Below, piece by piece: positions 39,549-49,603 of a stretch of 64,000 bases of DNA. The translations under genes and the position numbers were made by a program. The notes beneath the pieces are model-generated. The model saw only the letters and a list, made by a program, of their open reading frames with translations. It was not told the origin of the DNA and did no database searches. The first letter of the stretch is position 1, and every line of letters begins with the position of its first letter. The stretch comes from an uncultured Bacilli bacterium (lineage in GTDB: Bacteria > Bacillota_I > Bacilli_A > RF39 > UBA660): NCBI GenBank assembly GCA_947585595.1, contig CANPXB010000006.1, positions 1-64,000 on the forward strand. Reading direction: 5' to 3'.

Positions 39549-40145
39549 ATGATTCTAGTAATACTAATTTTTTTAATACTTATCTGCCTCGTTAAAATAA
39601 GTAATAATCAAGATATAATTAAAAACAACTGTAAAACTCGTGATGATAAAGCCAATGTTAAAAATGCTAAAAAAGTTTTTAGCCGTGCTCGTTATTCTAT
39701 TATTATGTTAATTATCAGTATCATCTCTGTTGTTATAATTCTTATCTGTCAATTTACAACTATTGATACTGTTATTATTAATTATTTTTCTGTCGATATA
39801 TACGAAGCTGACTTCTTTAATCATAACTTCTATTATGTTCCAGTCTTCCTAATTATCTGCCGTCAAATAATAATTGAAGTTAAATTATCTGAATTCTTAC
39901 ATAAATTCTTTAATGTTGTAGAAGAAGAAATAAGTGGTAAAGAAGTTATTAAATCTTATCTTTATAAAAAGACCCCTTCTAAAAAGAATCCTGAAACAGA
40001 AGTTGAAACCTTAGAAGAAACACTCCCTAATAAACAAGAAGAAACTAAACCAGAGGAAACTAAGAAAGCAGAAACCTTAGAAGAACCTAAAACTGAAGAA
40101 ACATTAGAAGAAATAAAACCAGAAGAAAAACAAGATACTTTGTAG
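39549..40145 (+). CDS. Membrane protein with acidic ETLEEPKTEE-type tail
   Basis: Three hydrophobic segments then a low-complexity Glu/Thr/Lys tail. Confidence 0.5.
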   Translation: MILVILIFLILICLVKISNNQDIIKNNCKTRDDKANVKNAKKVFSRARYSIIMLIISIISVVIILICQFTTIDTVIINYFSVDIYEADFFNHNFYYVPVFLIICRQIIIEVKLSEFLHKFFNVVEEEISGKEVIKSYLYKKTPSKKNPETEVETLEETLPNKQEETKPEETKKAETLEEPKTEETLEEIKPEEKQDTL

Positions 40146-40158
40146 TATCTTATTTTTT
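40132..40158 (+). terminator. Rho-independent terminator
   Basis: aagatact-ttgt-agtatctt then attttttat. Confidence 0.65.
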
Positions 40159-41104
40159 ATCCCTTTTTAAATTCTAAATTAATTTCTAAGTTAGTAGCTC
40201 GTGTTTTAAACATGGCATCATAATCTCTACTCTCTAACCATATATAAACTCTAACTTTCGTTGTTCCTTGTTGAATTGTAAATAAATTTTGATCTTCATT
40301 AAAATCTGTTTTAGTTACAATATTTGAACTTATATTCGAAAAATTATTACTTGTCTTAATATCTTTAATATTTATATCATTAAATTCACTATTAATTCCA
40401 CGATAATATAATTTATTATCATTAATATCTTCACCATAAACATCTTTAGTTGTATTAATCGCCTCTTTAGTATGAGAATCACTATTAGGTTCCCAAATAA
40501 TCGCATTAATACCTGCTGATAAATTTTGAATATCTTCTTTTTCTTTACTACTAGTTGTTCCCTCTACAACAAAAGCAACTCTAATCGCATTTTCTAAACC
40601 TTTATTCTCTTTATGTTTAACATAAGAATTAGCTGTTAAATAAATTGATTCTGGTTCTTCTGATTCAAAGAATAAATCAAAAGCCATATAATAAGCTTTA
40701 TTACATTCTTTATCAAAACATTGCATATCTTTTTGTTTTTCACTACTAATAAAATATTCTTTATCTTTATTATTAACTGTCTCATAGAATAAATCTAATC
40801 TACCATCACTTATTCCTCCTCCAGTTGAAATACGTGATAAAACTTTTGGTAATTGATTTCTATTTTTATAATTTTTAGCATCGATATTAAAATCCTCTTT
40901 AGTTAATTTACTACGATACTTAAGACCATCAGCTGATATTTTTAAATCATCTAAAGTATTAATAGTCATTTCAATATTACCATTTAAACCCTTTATTTTC
41001 TTATAACAAACTACTCCTAAAATAATAAGTAAAATAAATAATACTATAACCCCAACTATAATTAATCTTTTTAATACTTTCTTTTTCAAAAATATCACCT
41101 TCAT
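40157..41104 (-). CDS. Single-pass membrane-anchored hypothetical protein
   Basis: 315 aa with N-terminal TM. Confidence 0.5.
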   Translation of the reverse strand: MKVIFLKKKVLKRLIIVGVIVLFILLIILGVVCYKKIKGLNGNIEMTINTLDDLKISADGLKYRSKLTKEDFNIDAKNYKNRNQLPKVLSRISTGGGISDGRLDLFYETVNNKDKEYFISSEKQKDMQCFDKECNKAYYMAFDLFFESEEPESIYLTANSYVKHKENKGLENAIRVAFVVEGTTSSKEKEDIQNLSAGINAIIWEPNSDSHTKEAINTTKDVYGEDINDNKLYYRGINSEFNDINIKDIKTSNNFSNISSNIVTKTDFNEDQNLFTIQQGTTKVRVYIWLESRDYDAMFKTRATNLEINLEFKKG

Positions 41105-41177
41105 ATCTATAAGTATAAAGCATTTAACTATTTATTTTCAACTATCTATTAACTATTATTAAAGAAAAAGAAGGTAA

Positions 41178-43301
41178 TTATTCACTACCTTCTATATAAA
41201 ATTCCCCGTTATCTCTAACATCAACAACTACTTTAGAATTATCTTTAATTGTTCCATCAATTAATTTCATTGCAAGTAATGTTTCTAAGTTTTCTGAAAC
41301 ATATCTCTTAATTGGACGTGCCCCAAAATTTTCATCATAAGCATTATTAATAACATACTCAGAAGCTTTATTAGTTAAAGAAATAACTATTCCTTTATCT
41401 TTTAATCTTACATTAATATCATTAATAATCTTATCTAATATTTTATAAACTACATCTTTACTTAATGTCTTAAAGTAAATAATATCATCTATTCTATTTA
41501 AAAATTCTGGTTTAAATGTCCTATGTAAATCTTTCTCAATTAATTCTTCTTTATTAGGTAAATTTTCTAGAATATACTCACTACCTAAATTACTAGTCAT
41601 AATAATAATTGTATTTTTAAAATCAACTGTTCTACCTTGACTATCAGTTATTCTACCATCATCAAGTATTTGTAATAATAAATTAAAAACATCAGGATGA
41701 GCTTTTTCTATTTCATCAAATAAAACTATTGAATAAGGATTTCTTCTAACAGCTTCAGTAAGTTGGCCACCTTCATCATATCCGATATATCCTGGCGCTG
41801 CACCTATTAATCTTGAAACATTAAAACTTTCCATATATTCAGACATATCAATTCTTATCATATGTCTTTCATCATCAAATAATTCATAAGCTAAAGTTCT
41901 TGCTACTTCTGTTTTACCTACACCCGTAGGTCCTAAGAATAAGAATGAACCAATTGGACGACTCGGATCTTTAATACCCGCACGACTACGAATAATCGCA
42001 TTAGATACTTTCTTTAATACTTCATCTTGACCAATTACTCTTTTCTTCATGCTTTCTTCTAGTTTAAGTAATTTTTCTTTTTCTCCTTCAACTAATTTAG
42101 ATACTGGAACATTCGTCCATTTAGAAACTATCTGGGCAATATCTTCTTCCGTCACTGTATCACTTATTAAAACATTCTTATTATTCTTTTGTAAATCCTC
42201 AAGTTCATGTTCTAATCTTGGGATATCACCATGACGTAATCGAGCAGCTGTATCCAAATCATAATTATTTTCGGCTTCTTTTAAACGATATCTTAAATTC
42301 TCTAAAGTCTTTTTCGTTTCACTAATCTTATTATTAACTTCTTTTTCACTATTAAAATCTTCTTTTAATTTACTTTCTTGTAATTTAAGATCATATAATT
42401 CATCATCAATCTCTTGTAATCTCTTCTTACTTTGTTCATCTTTTTCTTTCTTTAAAGATTGTCTTTCTATTTCTAGTAACATAATCTTTCTTGTTAATTT
42501 ATCAAGACTTACTGGCACACTATCCATCTCTACTTTAATCGTCGCACAAGCTTCATCTATTAAATCAATTGCTTTATCAGGTAGATAACGATCAGTAATA
42601 TAACGATCAGATAAAGTCGCTGCGGCAATTAAAGCATGGTCTTTAATATTAACACCATGATGAACTTCAAATCTTTCTTTTAAACCACGCAAAATAGCTA
42701 TTGTATCAATAACACTTGGAGCTTTAATAATAATCTTTTGAAAACGTCTTTCTAGTGCTCCATCTTTTTCAATAAACTTACGATATTCATTTAAAGTTGT
42801 AGCTCCAATACACTTAATCTCTCCACGCGCAAGCATTGGTTTAAGCATATTAGCGACATTCATTGTTCCTTCTCCAGAATCCCCTACTATCATATGTATT
42901 TCATCAATAAACATAATGATACTGCCATCAGAATCTTTAATTTTATTTAATACCGCTTTTAATCGCTCTTCAAATTCACCACGATATTTAGCTCCAGCTA
43001 CTAAAGCTGCTAAATCTAATCCCCATATTGTTTTATTCTTTAAACCATCAGGTACATCACCATTAACAATACGTAGTGCTAAACCTTCTACTATGGCTGT
43101 TTTACCTACACCAGGTTCCCCAATTAATACTGGATTATTCTTTGTTTTACGTGATAATATTCGCGTAATACTCCTTATTTCTTCATCTCTGCCAATAACA
43201 GGATCTATCTTATTTTCTTTAGCAGCAACGGTAATATCACGACCATATTTTGCTAAAACATTCTCCTCTTCTTGTTGTGGCATATTATATCCATAATTCA
43301 T
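41178..43301 (-). CDS. clpB: ClpB-type AAA+ disaggregase lacking the N-terminal Clp_N domain
   Basis: 707 aa; [15 protein letters not shown], middle coiled-coil region, [24 protein letters not shown]; begins about 25 aa before AAA1. Confidence 0.88.
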   Translation of the reverse strand: MNYGYNMPQQEEENVLAKYGRDITVAAKENKIDPVIGRDEEIRSITRILSRKTKNNPVLIGEPGVGKTAIVEGLALRIVNGDVPDGLKNKTIWGLDLAALVAGAKYRGEFEERLKAVLNKIKDSDGSIIMFIDEIHMIVGDSGEGTMNVANMLKPMLARGEIKCIGATTLNEYRKFIEKDGALERRFQKIIIKAPSVIDTIAILRGLKERFEVHHGVNIKDHALIAAATLSDRYITDRYLPDKAIDLIDEACATIKVEMDSVPVSLDKLTRKIMLLEIERQSLKKEKDEQSKKRLQEIDDELYDLKLQESKLKEDFNSEKEVNNKISETKKTLENLRYRLKEAENNYDLDTAARLRHGDIPRLEHELEDLQKNNKNVLISDTVTEEDIAQIVSKWTNVPVSKLVEGEKEKLLKLEESMKKRVIGQDEVLKKVSNAIIRSRAGIKDPSRPIGSFLFLGPTGVGKTEVARTLAYELFDDERHMIRIDMSEYMESFNVSRLIGAAPGYIGYDEGGQLTEAVRRNPYSIVLFDEIEKAHPDVFNLLLQILDDGRITDSQGRTVDFKNTIIIMTSNLGSEYILENLPNKEELIEKDLHRTFKPEFLNRIDDIIYFKTLSKDVVYKILDKIINDINVRLKDKGIVISLTNKASEYVINNAYDENFGARPIKRYVSENLETLLAMKLIDGTIKDNSKVVVDVRDNGEFYIEGSE

Positions 43302-43325
43302 TATAATCCCTCCATATCAACACCC

Positions 43326-43368
43326 ATTATACTCCAAAATTAGCACTTGTCAATATAGAGTGCTAATT
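43326..43368 (-). promoter_or_regulatory. clpB promoter with CIRCE-like HrcA operator
   Basis: TTAGCACTT-N9-GAGTGCTAA (43342..43368) overlapping TTGACA (43348..43353); TATAAT at 43326..43331, 16-nt spacer. Confidence 0.85.
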
Positions 43369-43372
43369 TTAT
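43344..43372. repeat. 29-bp direct repeat, copy 1 (contains most of CIRCE)
   Basis: cacttgtcaatatagagtgctaattttat, identical to 44920..44948. Confidence 0.95.
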
Positions 43373-43414
43373 AATTCAATATACATTTATTCAAAAATAT
43401 CAAATTTAATGCAT

Positions 43415-43444
43415 AAAAAAGCAAGTTAGACGCATCCAACTTGC
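43415..43444 (-). terminator. Rho-independent terminator
   Basis: Minus strand GCAAGTT GGATGCGTCT AACTTGC TTTTTT. Confidence 0.7.
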
Positions 43445-43547
43445 TCAGATGGGATCCGAAGATACTCCATCGCTATTCACTTTTATAATATCTTATATAC
43501 TATATATTTTTAAGAATATTACAAATAATATTTACTTATTTAAAAAA

Positions 43548-44375
43548 CTAATCTTCTAACGATGCATGAACATAATATACTTCATACTTATCAAAGCCGA
43601 CTTCGTCATAATTCTTATCTGATGGATAGTCAACATTGATATAAGTTTCTCCTCCGTTATCAGCACCAGAATCAGTAAAGCCTTCTTCAACTCCAACTAT
43701 ATTATTATTCTTATAATACAATACAGTAACTCTGGCATCAGTTATTTTCTTACCACAATTATTTTTTACAGTAACTGCAATTTGTTTGCCTGTATTATTA
43801 GAAGATAATTCTATTCCGGCATGTGCAAATTCATCAGAAATATTTGCTAATTCTGTTTGAAAGCTTACCGAAGGATACTGAGAATAATCTTCATCATAGC
43901 CCCAAAAGAAAGCATATGTTGATGATTCACCAGGAATCACAACAAATGATGTTTCAGCATCTTTACTTAAAGCGAAATTCCCATCTTTATCTTTAAAATT
44001 TGCTTTAATTGAAGAAAGACAAACAGAGCCCTCATTGTCATTAGTAACTTTAACTACAAAATCACCACTTTTCGTTATTGCAACTTTTTCAACTGAAACT
44101 TTATCATTTGAAACTTCAACAACTTTTGACCCAGAGCCAGTATCATTAGTTATCCCAGTATTTGAAGAAGGATCATCATCAACAGCAAAACAAAGAACAA
44201 AACCAATTGCAGATAATACAACACCAGCAATAGCCATCCCTTTATTTTTCTTTTTAACAATTGAAATGATTCCTAAAACAATTGCTAAAACACATAATAT
44301 TAAGCATAAATCCTTAAAAATTGTCAAAGATAACAATAATCCAATAATTCCAAGAATTAATGATGCTATACCCAT
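43548..44375 (-). CDS. Small-TM protein (DUF4190-like) with extracellular beta-rich domain
   Basis: 275 aa; MGIASLILGIIGLLLSLTIFKDLCLILCVLAIVLGIISIVKKKNKGMAIAGVVLSAIG then a secreted domain. Confidence 0.65.
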   Translation of the reverse strand: MGIASLILGIIGLLLSLTIFKDLCLILCVLAIVLGIISIVKKKNKGMAIAGVVLSAIGFVLCFAVDDDPSSNTGITNDTGSGSKVVEVSNDKVSVEKVAITKSGDFVVKVTNDNEGSVCLSSIKANFKDKDGNFALSKDAETSFVVIPGESSTYAFFWGYDEDYSQYPSVSFQTELANISDEFAHAGIELSSNNTGKQIAVTVKNNCGKKITDARVTVLYYKNNNIVGVEEGFTDSGADNGGETYINVDYPSDKNYDEVGFDKYEVYYVHASLED

Positions 44376-44478
44376 AACTACACTCCTTTCAAATATATAA
44401 TATCACATTTTTGTCGTATTAGATAGCAAAATGTCGAATTCAAAAGCAAAAATGAAATAATTTTTCTGGTGATTACAA

Positions 44479-44907
44479 TTGAATACGGATAGAATTAAAT
44501 ATTTAAGAGATGAATTAGAAATAACACAAGAAACCATATCAAAAATGCTAGGATGTACTAGATCTGCTTATTCTTTGTGGGAAATAAATAAAAATACAAT
44601 TCCACTTTTTTATTTGAATAAGTTATCTAATATATTAAATGTTAATATAGATTACTTAGTTAATTTATCTGATAATAAAAAAATTAATTTTAATAAAGTT
44701 GAAATTGATAGAAAAGTTTTAGGAGAAAGAATTAGGTTAGCAAGAAAATCAATTAATTATACTCAAGAGAAGCTTGCAAACAAATTAAATACAACGCATT
44801 CAGTTATAAGTGCGTACGAATCTGGTAAGACAACTGTTCCAACTTTGTTTTTAATTGAAATAGCTAAGATAACAAAAAGATCATTAAACTGGTTTTTAAA
44901 TAAATAA
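44479..44907 (+). CDS. Tandem-HTH XRE-family regulator
   Basis: Two Cro/CI-type HTHs in 142 aa: IKYLRDELEITQETISKMLGCTRSAYSLWE and IRLARKSINYTQEKLANKLNTTHSVISAYESGK. Confidence 0.85.
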   Translation: MNTDRIKYLRDELEITQETISKMLGCTRSAYSLWEINKNTIPLFYLNKLSNILNVNIDYLVNLSDNKKINFNKVEIDRKVLGERIRLARKSINYTQEKLANKLNTTHSVISAYESGKTTVPTLFLIEIAKITKRSLNWFLNK

Positions 44908-44919
44908 AGATTAAAACAC

Positions 44920-44948
44920 CACTTGTCAATATAGAGTGCTAATTTTAT
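44920..44948. repeat. 29-bp direct repeat, copy 2
   Basis: cacttgtcaatatagagtgctaattttat, identical to 43344..43372; CIRCE left arm not complete here. Confidence 0.95.
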
Positions 44949-44961
44949 TTTAAAAGAAAAA

Positions 44962-45678
44962 CTATTTCAAAGTATACTTCAAAATAGCTTCTTCTACTTC
45001 TTTAGGATGGGTAACTCCTATATTGTGTTTACCACCCTTAATAAGATCTATATTATCTTTATAATCTTCCCCTAAATAATCTATTACTTTATGGGGATTA
45101 ACTTGTTCATCTTCATCGCCATAAATAATTACAAAATCATTTTTAGGTATTTCTTTTACTTCATCTTCTAAATCTTCTCTAACAATTGATTGATAAGAAC
45201 TACGTAAAAATTTAGTTCCATAAACCATTTCATTTGTTTTTAAAATATGAATTACATAAAAATTTCTTAAATAATTACGAATTCCTTGTAAAGCTTCTGG
45301 TGTTTTAATAAAACTTTTACTTTTCTTAGTTGTTCTAATTATAGCTGGTGATACTAAGATAAGTTTTTGTTCTGCTTTAAACTTCGTCTTATATCTAATA
45401 GCTACACTCCCCCCAAAACTATAACCTAGTATATAATCAATATCTAAATTATTTTTCTTTATATAATCATTAATATAATCAGCAAAATTATTTAAATCCC
45501 AAGCTTCACTGGGTTCTGCTTCGCCACAAAAACCTGGTAAATTTAATTTATAAACATTATAGTTTTCTTCTAATCTTTTAACTAATTCTTCTCTATTGTG
45601 CCAAGCATCAGTTTCTTTAGTTTGTGAAGTATAATTACGATAATTCCATCCATGAATTAATAAAATAGATTTTTTCAT
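44962..45678 (-). CDS. Alpha/beta hydrolase
   Basis: LLIHGWNYRN, LGYSFGGSVAIRY, GGKHNIGVTHP. Confidence 0.8.
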   Translation of the reverse strand: MKKSILLIHGWNYRNYTSQTKETDAWHNREELVKRLEENYNVYKLNLPGFCGEAEPSEAWDLNNFADYINDYIKKNNLDIDYILGYSFGGSVAIRYKTKFKAEQKLILVSPAIIRTTKKSKSFIKTPEALQGIRNYLRNFYVIHILKTNEMVYGTKFLRSSYQSIVREDLEDEVKEIPKNDFVIIYGDEDEQVNPHKVIDYLGEDYKDNIDLIKGGKHNIGVTHPKEVEEAILKYTLK

Positions 45679-47114
45679 CTTACCTCCTCCTTATAAGGAA
45701 TAATTTTATATGTATCATTTTCTAAACTTAATAGATTATCTTCTAATACTTTATCATAATCTCTAAAATAACCACTATAATGATAAAATATAACACCCTT
45801 AAACTTGTGGATAAAATCATGATTATTAACAACTACTACATTATCATAATCTTTTAAAATACTTAAATATTCTATATCATCAAATAGATAAACTTTATCA
45901 AATTTAGTAAACAATTCTGGTACTTGATCAAAACGATCAGTATTCTCTGCTGAACCAAATTTTCTAATTACTAATATTTTCTTTTTATATTTATTATTAC
46001 TTAATTGTTTTAATCTTTCATAAGTAGTTACATCTCCATCAAAGAAGACTTCTTTACCAAATATCTTTACTTTACTTACTCTATTTTCGACTGGTTCATA
46101 ACTATTTAAAGCATCTACTATATCTTTCTTATTAACTTTTAAATACTTCCCTACTTTATAAGCTAAAGCATATTGTAAAAGTGATAAATCTGTAAGTAAA
46201 TATGGTTTTATATAATTTCCTTCAATCACAAAACCATCATCTTTAAAACCAATATTGGTATTAAAAGTTAATAACTCATCTAAATTAGAAGTAAATAACT
46301 TCTTATCATCATAACATATATCTTTATCTTTTAAACTAATTCTCTTAATATATTTATCTTTTGTATTATAAAAACCTACTTTAGCATTTCTAAATATCTC
46401 TGCTTTATTAATGGCTAAATCTTCTATTGTATCCATTCCATCTTTATGTAAATGTGATGAATCTAATTGTAAGAAACAAGCGACATCTGGTTTAAGTAAA
46501 GTACTTAAGACTTTAACATGATCTTTAAAATAGATAGAGTTTTCTAATACTACATATTCTGTATCACTTTTAAGTAAATTTATAATATGGGCTTTAAGTA
46601 AAATAGGTGTTATTCTCTTATGATATATTCTTTCAACTTTATATTTCTTAGCTAATACTTTTTCTATTAAACCAACACTCGTCGTCTTTCCTACACTACC
46701 TGTAACTGCAACTACTTTAGGTTTTACTTTATCTAATACATGTTCATACAATTTATCTATTTCTTCTAATATATTATCTACTACTAAATAATTATATTTA
46801 TCATTATCAAATAATGATAACATATCTTTTTCAATAACATATGTATATTCTGGATGTTTTTCCATTATTTCATTTATCTTTGGTCGATAATCAACATAAC
46901 TAATCATCCATCCATCTTCAATATCATACTTCGTAAAATAAATGGGAAAAAATAAGATATTCTTAGCTTCTTTTTCATACTTATCATCTAAATAAACGAT
47001 TCTTAAGTAATCAAAAACAATCTCTTTATCTTCCACATGTTCATCAATAACATTACATATTTTCTTTAATTCATATAAAGGATACTTATTGGTCATCAAA
47101 CCATCTCTCTTCAC
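45675..47114 (-). CDS. Mur-ligase family protein (MurF-like)
   Basis: VVAVTGSVGKTTSVGLIEKVL, NKAEIF, NRVSKVKIFGKEVFFDGDVTTYERLKQ. Confidence 0.75.
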   Translation of the reverse strand: MKRDGLMTNKYPLYELKKICNVIDEHVEDKEIVFDYLRIVYLDDKYEKEAKNILFFPIYFTKYDIEDGWMISYVDYRPKINEIMEKHPEYTYVIEKDMLSLFDNDKYNYLVVDNILEEIDKLYEHVLDKVKPKVVAVTGSVGKTTSVGLIEKVLAKKYKVERIYHKRITPILLKAHIINLLKSDTEYVVLENSIYFKDHVKVLSTLLKPDVACFLQLDSSHLHKDGMDTIEDLAINKAEIFRNAKVGFYNTKDKYIKRISLKDKDICYDDKKLFTSNLDELLTFNTNIGFKDDGFVIEGNYIKPYLLTDLSLLQYALAYKVGKYLKVNKKDIVDALNSYEPVENRVSKVKIFGKEVFFDGDVTTYERLKQLSNNKYKKKILVIRKFGSAENTDRFDQVPELFTKFDKVYLFDDIEYLSILKDYDNVVVVNNHDFIHKFKGVIFYHYSGYFRDYDKVLEDNLLSLENDTYKIIPYKEEVR

Positions 47115-47168
47115 TAATTATTATATCAAAAAAGTAGATTTAATTCCTTTAAATCTACTCTTTATCAA

Positions 47169-49598
47169 CTATTTAACAACAATATTAACTATTTTACCTT
47201 TAACAACGATTACTTTAACAACTTCTTTACCTTCCATAAACTTAATTACATTAGGTTCAGCCATTGCTTTAGCTTTAACACTTTCTTCATCTTCATCTAC
47301 ATTAATTGTAATAGAAGCTCTTAATTTACCATTTACTTGAACACCAATTGTTCTTTCATTATCAACTGTTTTAGCTTCATCATAAGTTGGCCACTTACTA
47401 TTACAGATAGGTTCATAACCAATTTGTTCATTTAATTCTTCTGTAATATGAGGTGCTAAAGGATTTAATAATGTTAATAATAAATGATAATCTTCTTTTG
47501 TAATACTTTCCTTATCATCATAAGCATTAGCTAAAATCATTAAAGTTGAAACAACCGTATTATAAGCCATATGTGTTAAGTCATATTCAACCTTTTTAAT
47601 ACTCTTATGAATTAAACTTTCTAAGTCTTTTGAGTATTCTTTGCCATCTACTACTTTATCTTTTAATCTAACAACTTTATCAATAAAACGTTTACATCCT
47701 CTTAATGAATCCGTACTCCAAGGAGCATCTTGTTCATAATCACCCATAAACATTTCATAAACTCTTAAAGTATCAGCCCCATATTCTTTAACAATATCAT
47801 CAGGATTTATAACATTTCCTTTTGATTTACTCATTTTTTCGTTATTAGAACCTAATACCATACCATGACTAACTCTAGTCCAAATCATTTCTTTATTAGG
47901 AACTAAACCAATATTGTATAAGAATTGTACCCAGAATCTTGCATATAATAAGTGTCTTGCTGTATGTTCCATTCCACCATTATACCAATCTACTCTATTC
48001 CAATACTTCATAGCATCCATAGAAGCAAACTCTTTATCGTTGTGCGCATCCATAAATCTTAAGAAGTACCAACTAGATCCTGCCCAGTTAGGCATTGTAT
48101 CTGTTTCTCTTCTTGCTTTACCACCACAACAAGGACAAGTCGTATTAACCCAATCAGTTATATTAGCTAATGGACTTTCACCATCTTCCGTTGGTTCATA
48201 TTCTGCTACATCAGGCAATAACAATGGTAAATCTTTTTCATCCATTGGTTGCCATCCACATTTTTCACAATAAATCATTGGAATTGGTTCACCCCAGAAT
48301 CTTTGTCTAGAGAAGATCCAATCACGCATCTTATAATTATTTACAACACGACCAATACCTTTTTCTTCTAACATTTTAGTTAAAGCTTCTTTAGCTTCTT
48401 TAACCGTTAAACCACTGTATTCTTCAGAATTTATTAATCTCGCATCCGGATTTTCTAAATAATCATATTTTTCATAAGCTTTTTCTTCTAAGTTTCCACC
48501 AGTAATAACTTCTAAAATCTCTAAGTTATGAACTTTAGCATATTCATAATCTCTTTGATCATGAGCTGGTACAGCCATAACTGCTCCTGTTCCATAATCT
48601 CCTAAGACAAAGTCACCTAAGAAAATAGGAACTTCTTTACCAGTAACTGGATTAATTGCTTTAATACCTTTAACTTCTACACCAGTCTTACCTTTATTTA
48701 ATTCTGTACGATCCATATTAGATTTCTTACTTGTTTCTTCAATATATGCTAATACTTCATCTTTATTTTCTACTCTAGGCATTAATTCTTTAATTAATTT
48801 ACCATCTGGCGCTATTACAAAGAAAGTAATACCATAAATTGTTTCAATACAAGTTGTAAATATTGAGAACTTACCGCCACCAACGATATCGACATCTACT
48901 TCAACACCTGTTGATTTACCAATCCAATTTATTTGACCTAATTTAACTTTTTCGGCAAAATTAGTATCATCTAAACCCTTTAATAAGTCTTCAGCATAAT
49001 CACTCATTCTAAGCATCCATTGCGCTTTTTCTTTTTGAATAACTGGACTACCACAACGTTCACAAACACCGCCAGCTGCATCTTCATTAGATAATACTGA
49101 TTTACAAGTAGGACACCAGTTTACTGGAATTGTATCTTTATAAGCCATTCCATGTTTATAAAATTGTAAAAATTGCCATTGTGTCCATTTATAATACTCT
49201 GGATCAGTTGTCGAAAACTCTCTACTCCAATCAAACGAGAAACCTAAACTCTTCATTTGTTTTTTAAAAGTTACAATATTTTCTTTAACTGCTTCTTTAG
49301 GATGAATATGATTTTTAATCGCATATTGTTCAGCAGGTGCTCCAAAAGCATCCCATCCCATTGGATATAAAACATTTAGTCCTTGCATTCTTTTCATTCT
49401 AGCAATTGCATCTTGGGCCGTATAACTTCTAACATGTCCAACATGTAAACCAGAACCACTAGGATAAGGAAACTCTACTAAGATATAGTATGGTTTCCTA
49501 CTTTTATCTCCTGTTTTAGCTTCAAAAGTATGATGATCATCCCAATACTTTTGCCATTTCTTTTCTATTTCATTAAAATTATATTCCATTATATTCAC
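47169..49598 (-). CDS. leuS: Leucyl-tRNA synthetase
   Basis: FPYPSGSGLHVGHVRSYTAQDAIARMKRMQG, KMSKSKGNVINPDDIV, GTGAVMAVPAHDQRDYEYA. Confidence 0.97.
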   Translation of the reverse strand: MNIMEYNFNEIEKKWQKYWDDHHTFEAKTGDKSRKPYYILVEFPYPSGSGLHVGHVRSYTAQDAIARMKRMQGLNVLYPMGWDAFGAPAEQYAIKNHIHPKEAVKENIVTFKKQMKSLGFSFDWSREFSTTDPEYYKWTQWQFLQFYKHGMAYKDTIPVNWCPTCKSVLSNEDAAGGVCERCGSPVIQKEKAQWMLRMSDYAEDLLKGLDDTNFAEKVKLGQINWIGKSTGVEVDVDIVGGGKFSIFTTCIETIYGITFFVIAPDGKLIKELMPRVENKDEVLAYIEETSKKSNMDRTELNKGKTGVEVKGIKAINPVTGKEVPIFLGDFVLGDYGTGAVMAVPAHDQRDYEYAKVHNLEILEVITGGNLEEKAYEKYDYLENPDARLINSEEYSGLTVKEAKEALTKMLEEKGIGRVVNNYKMRDWIFSRQRFWGEPIPMIYCEKCGWQPMDEKDLPLLLPDVAEYEPTEDGESPLANITDWVNTTCPCCGGKARRETDTMPNWAGSSWYFLRFMDAHNDKEFASMDAMKYWNRVDWYNGGMEHTARHLLYARFWVQFLYNIGLVPNKEMIWTRVSHGMVLGSNNEKMSKSKGNVINPDDIVKEYGADTLRVYEMFMGDYEQDAPWSTDSLRGCKRFIDKVVRLKDKVVDGKEYSKDLESLIHKSIKKVEYDLTHMAYNTVVSTLMILANAYDDKESITKEDYHLLLTLLNPLAPHITEELNEQIGYEPICNSKWPTYDEAKTVDNERTIGVQVNGKLRASITINVDEDEESVKAKAMAEPNVIKFMEGKEVVKVIVVKGKIVNIVVK

Positions 49599-49603
49599 TC
49601 TTT

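Noticed and set aside
42916-43296. 126-aa plus-strand ORF
   Set aside because: Antisense to clpB; Ser/Pro-rich mirror translation.
43448-43471. tRNA or SRP RNA fragment
   Set aside because: Hairpin with UUCG loop but no tRNA cloverleaf, TPsiC arm or SRP GGAAG/GNRA arrangement.
47914-48273. 119-aa plus-strand ORF
   Set aside because: Antisense to leuS.
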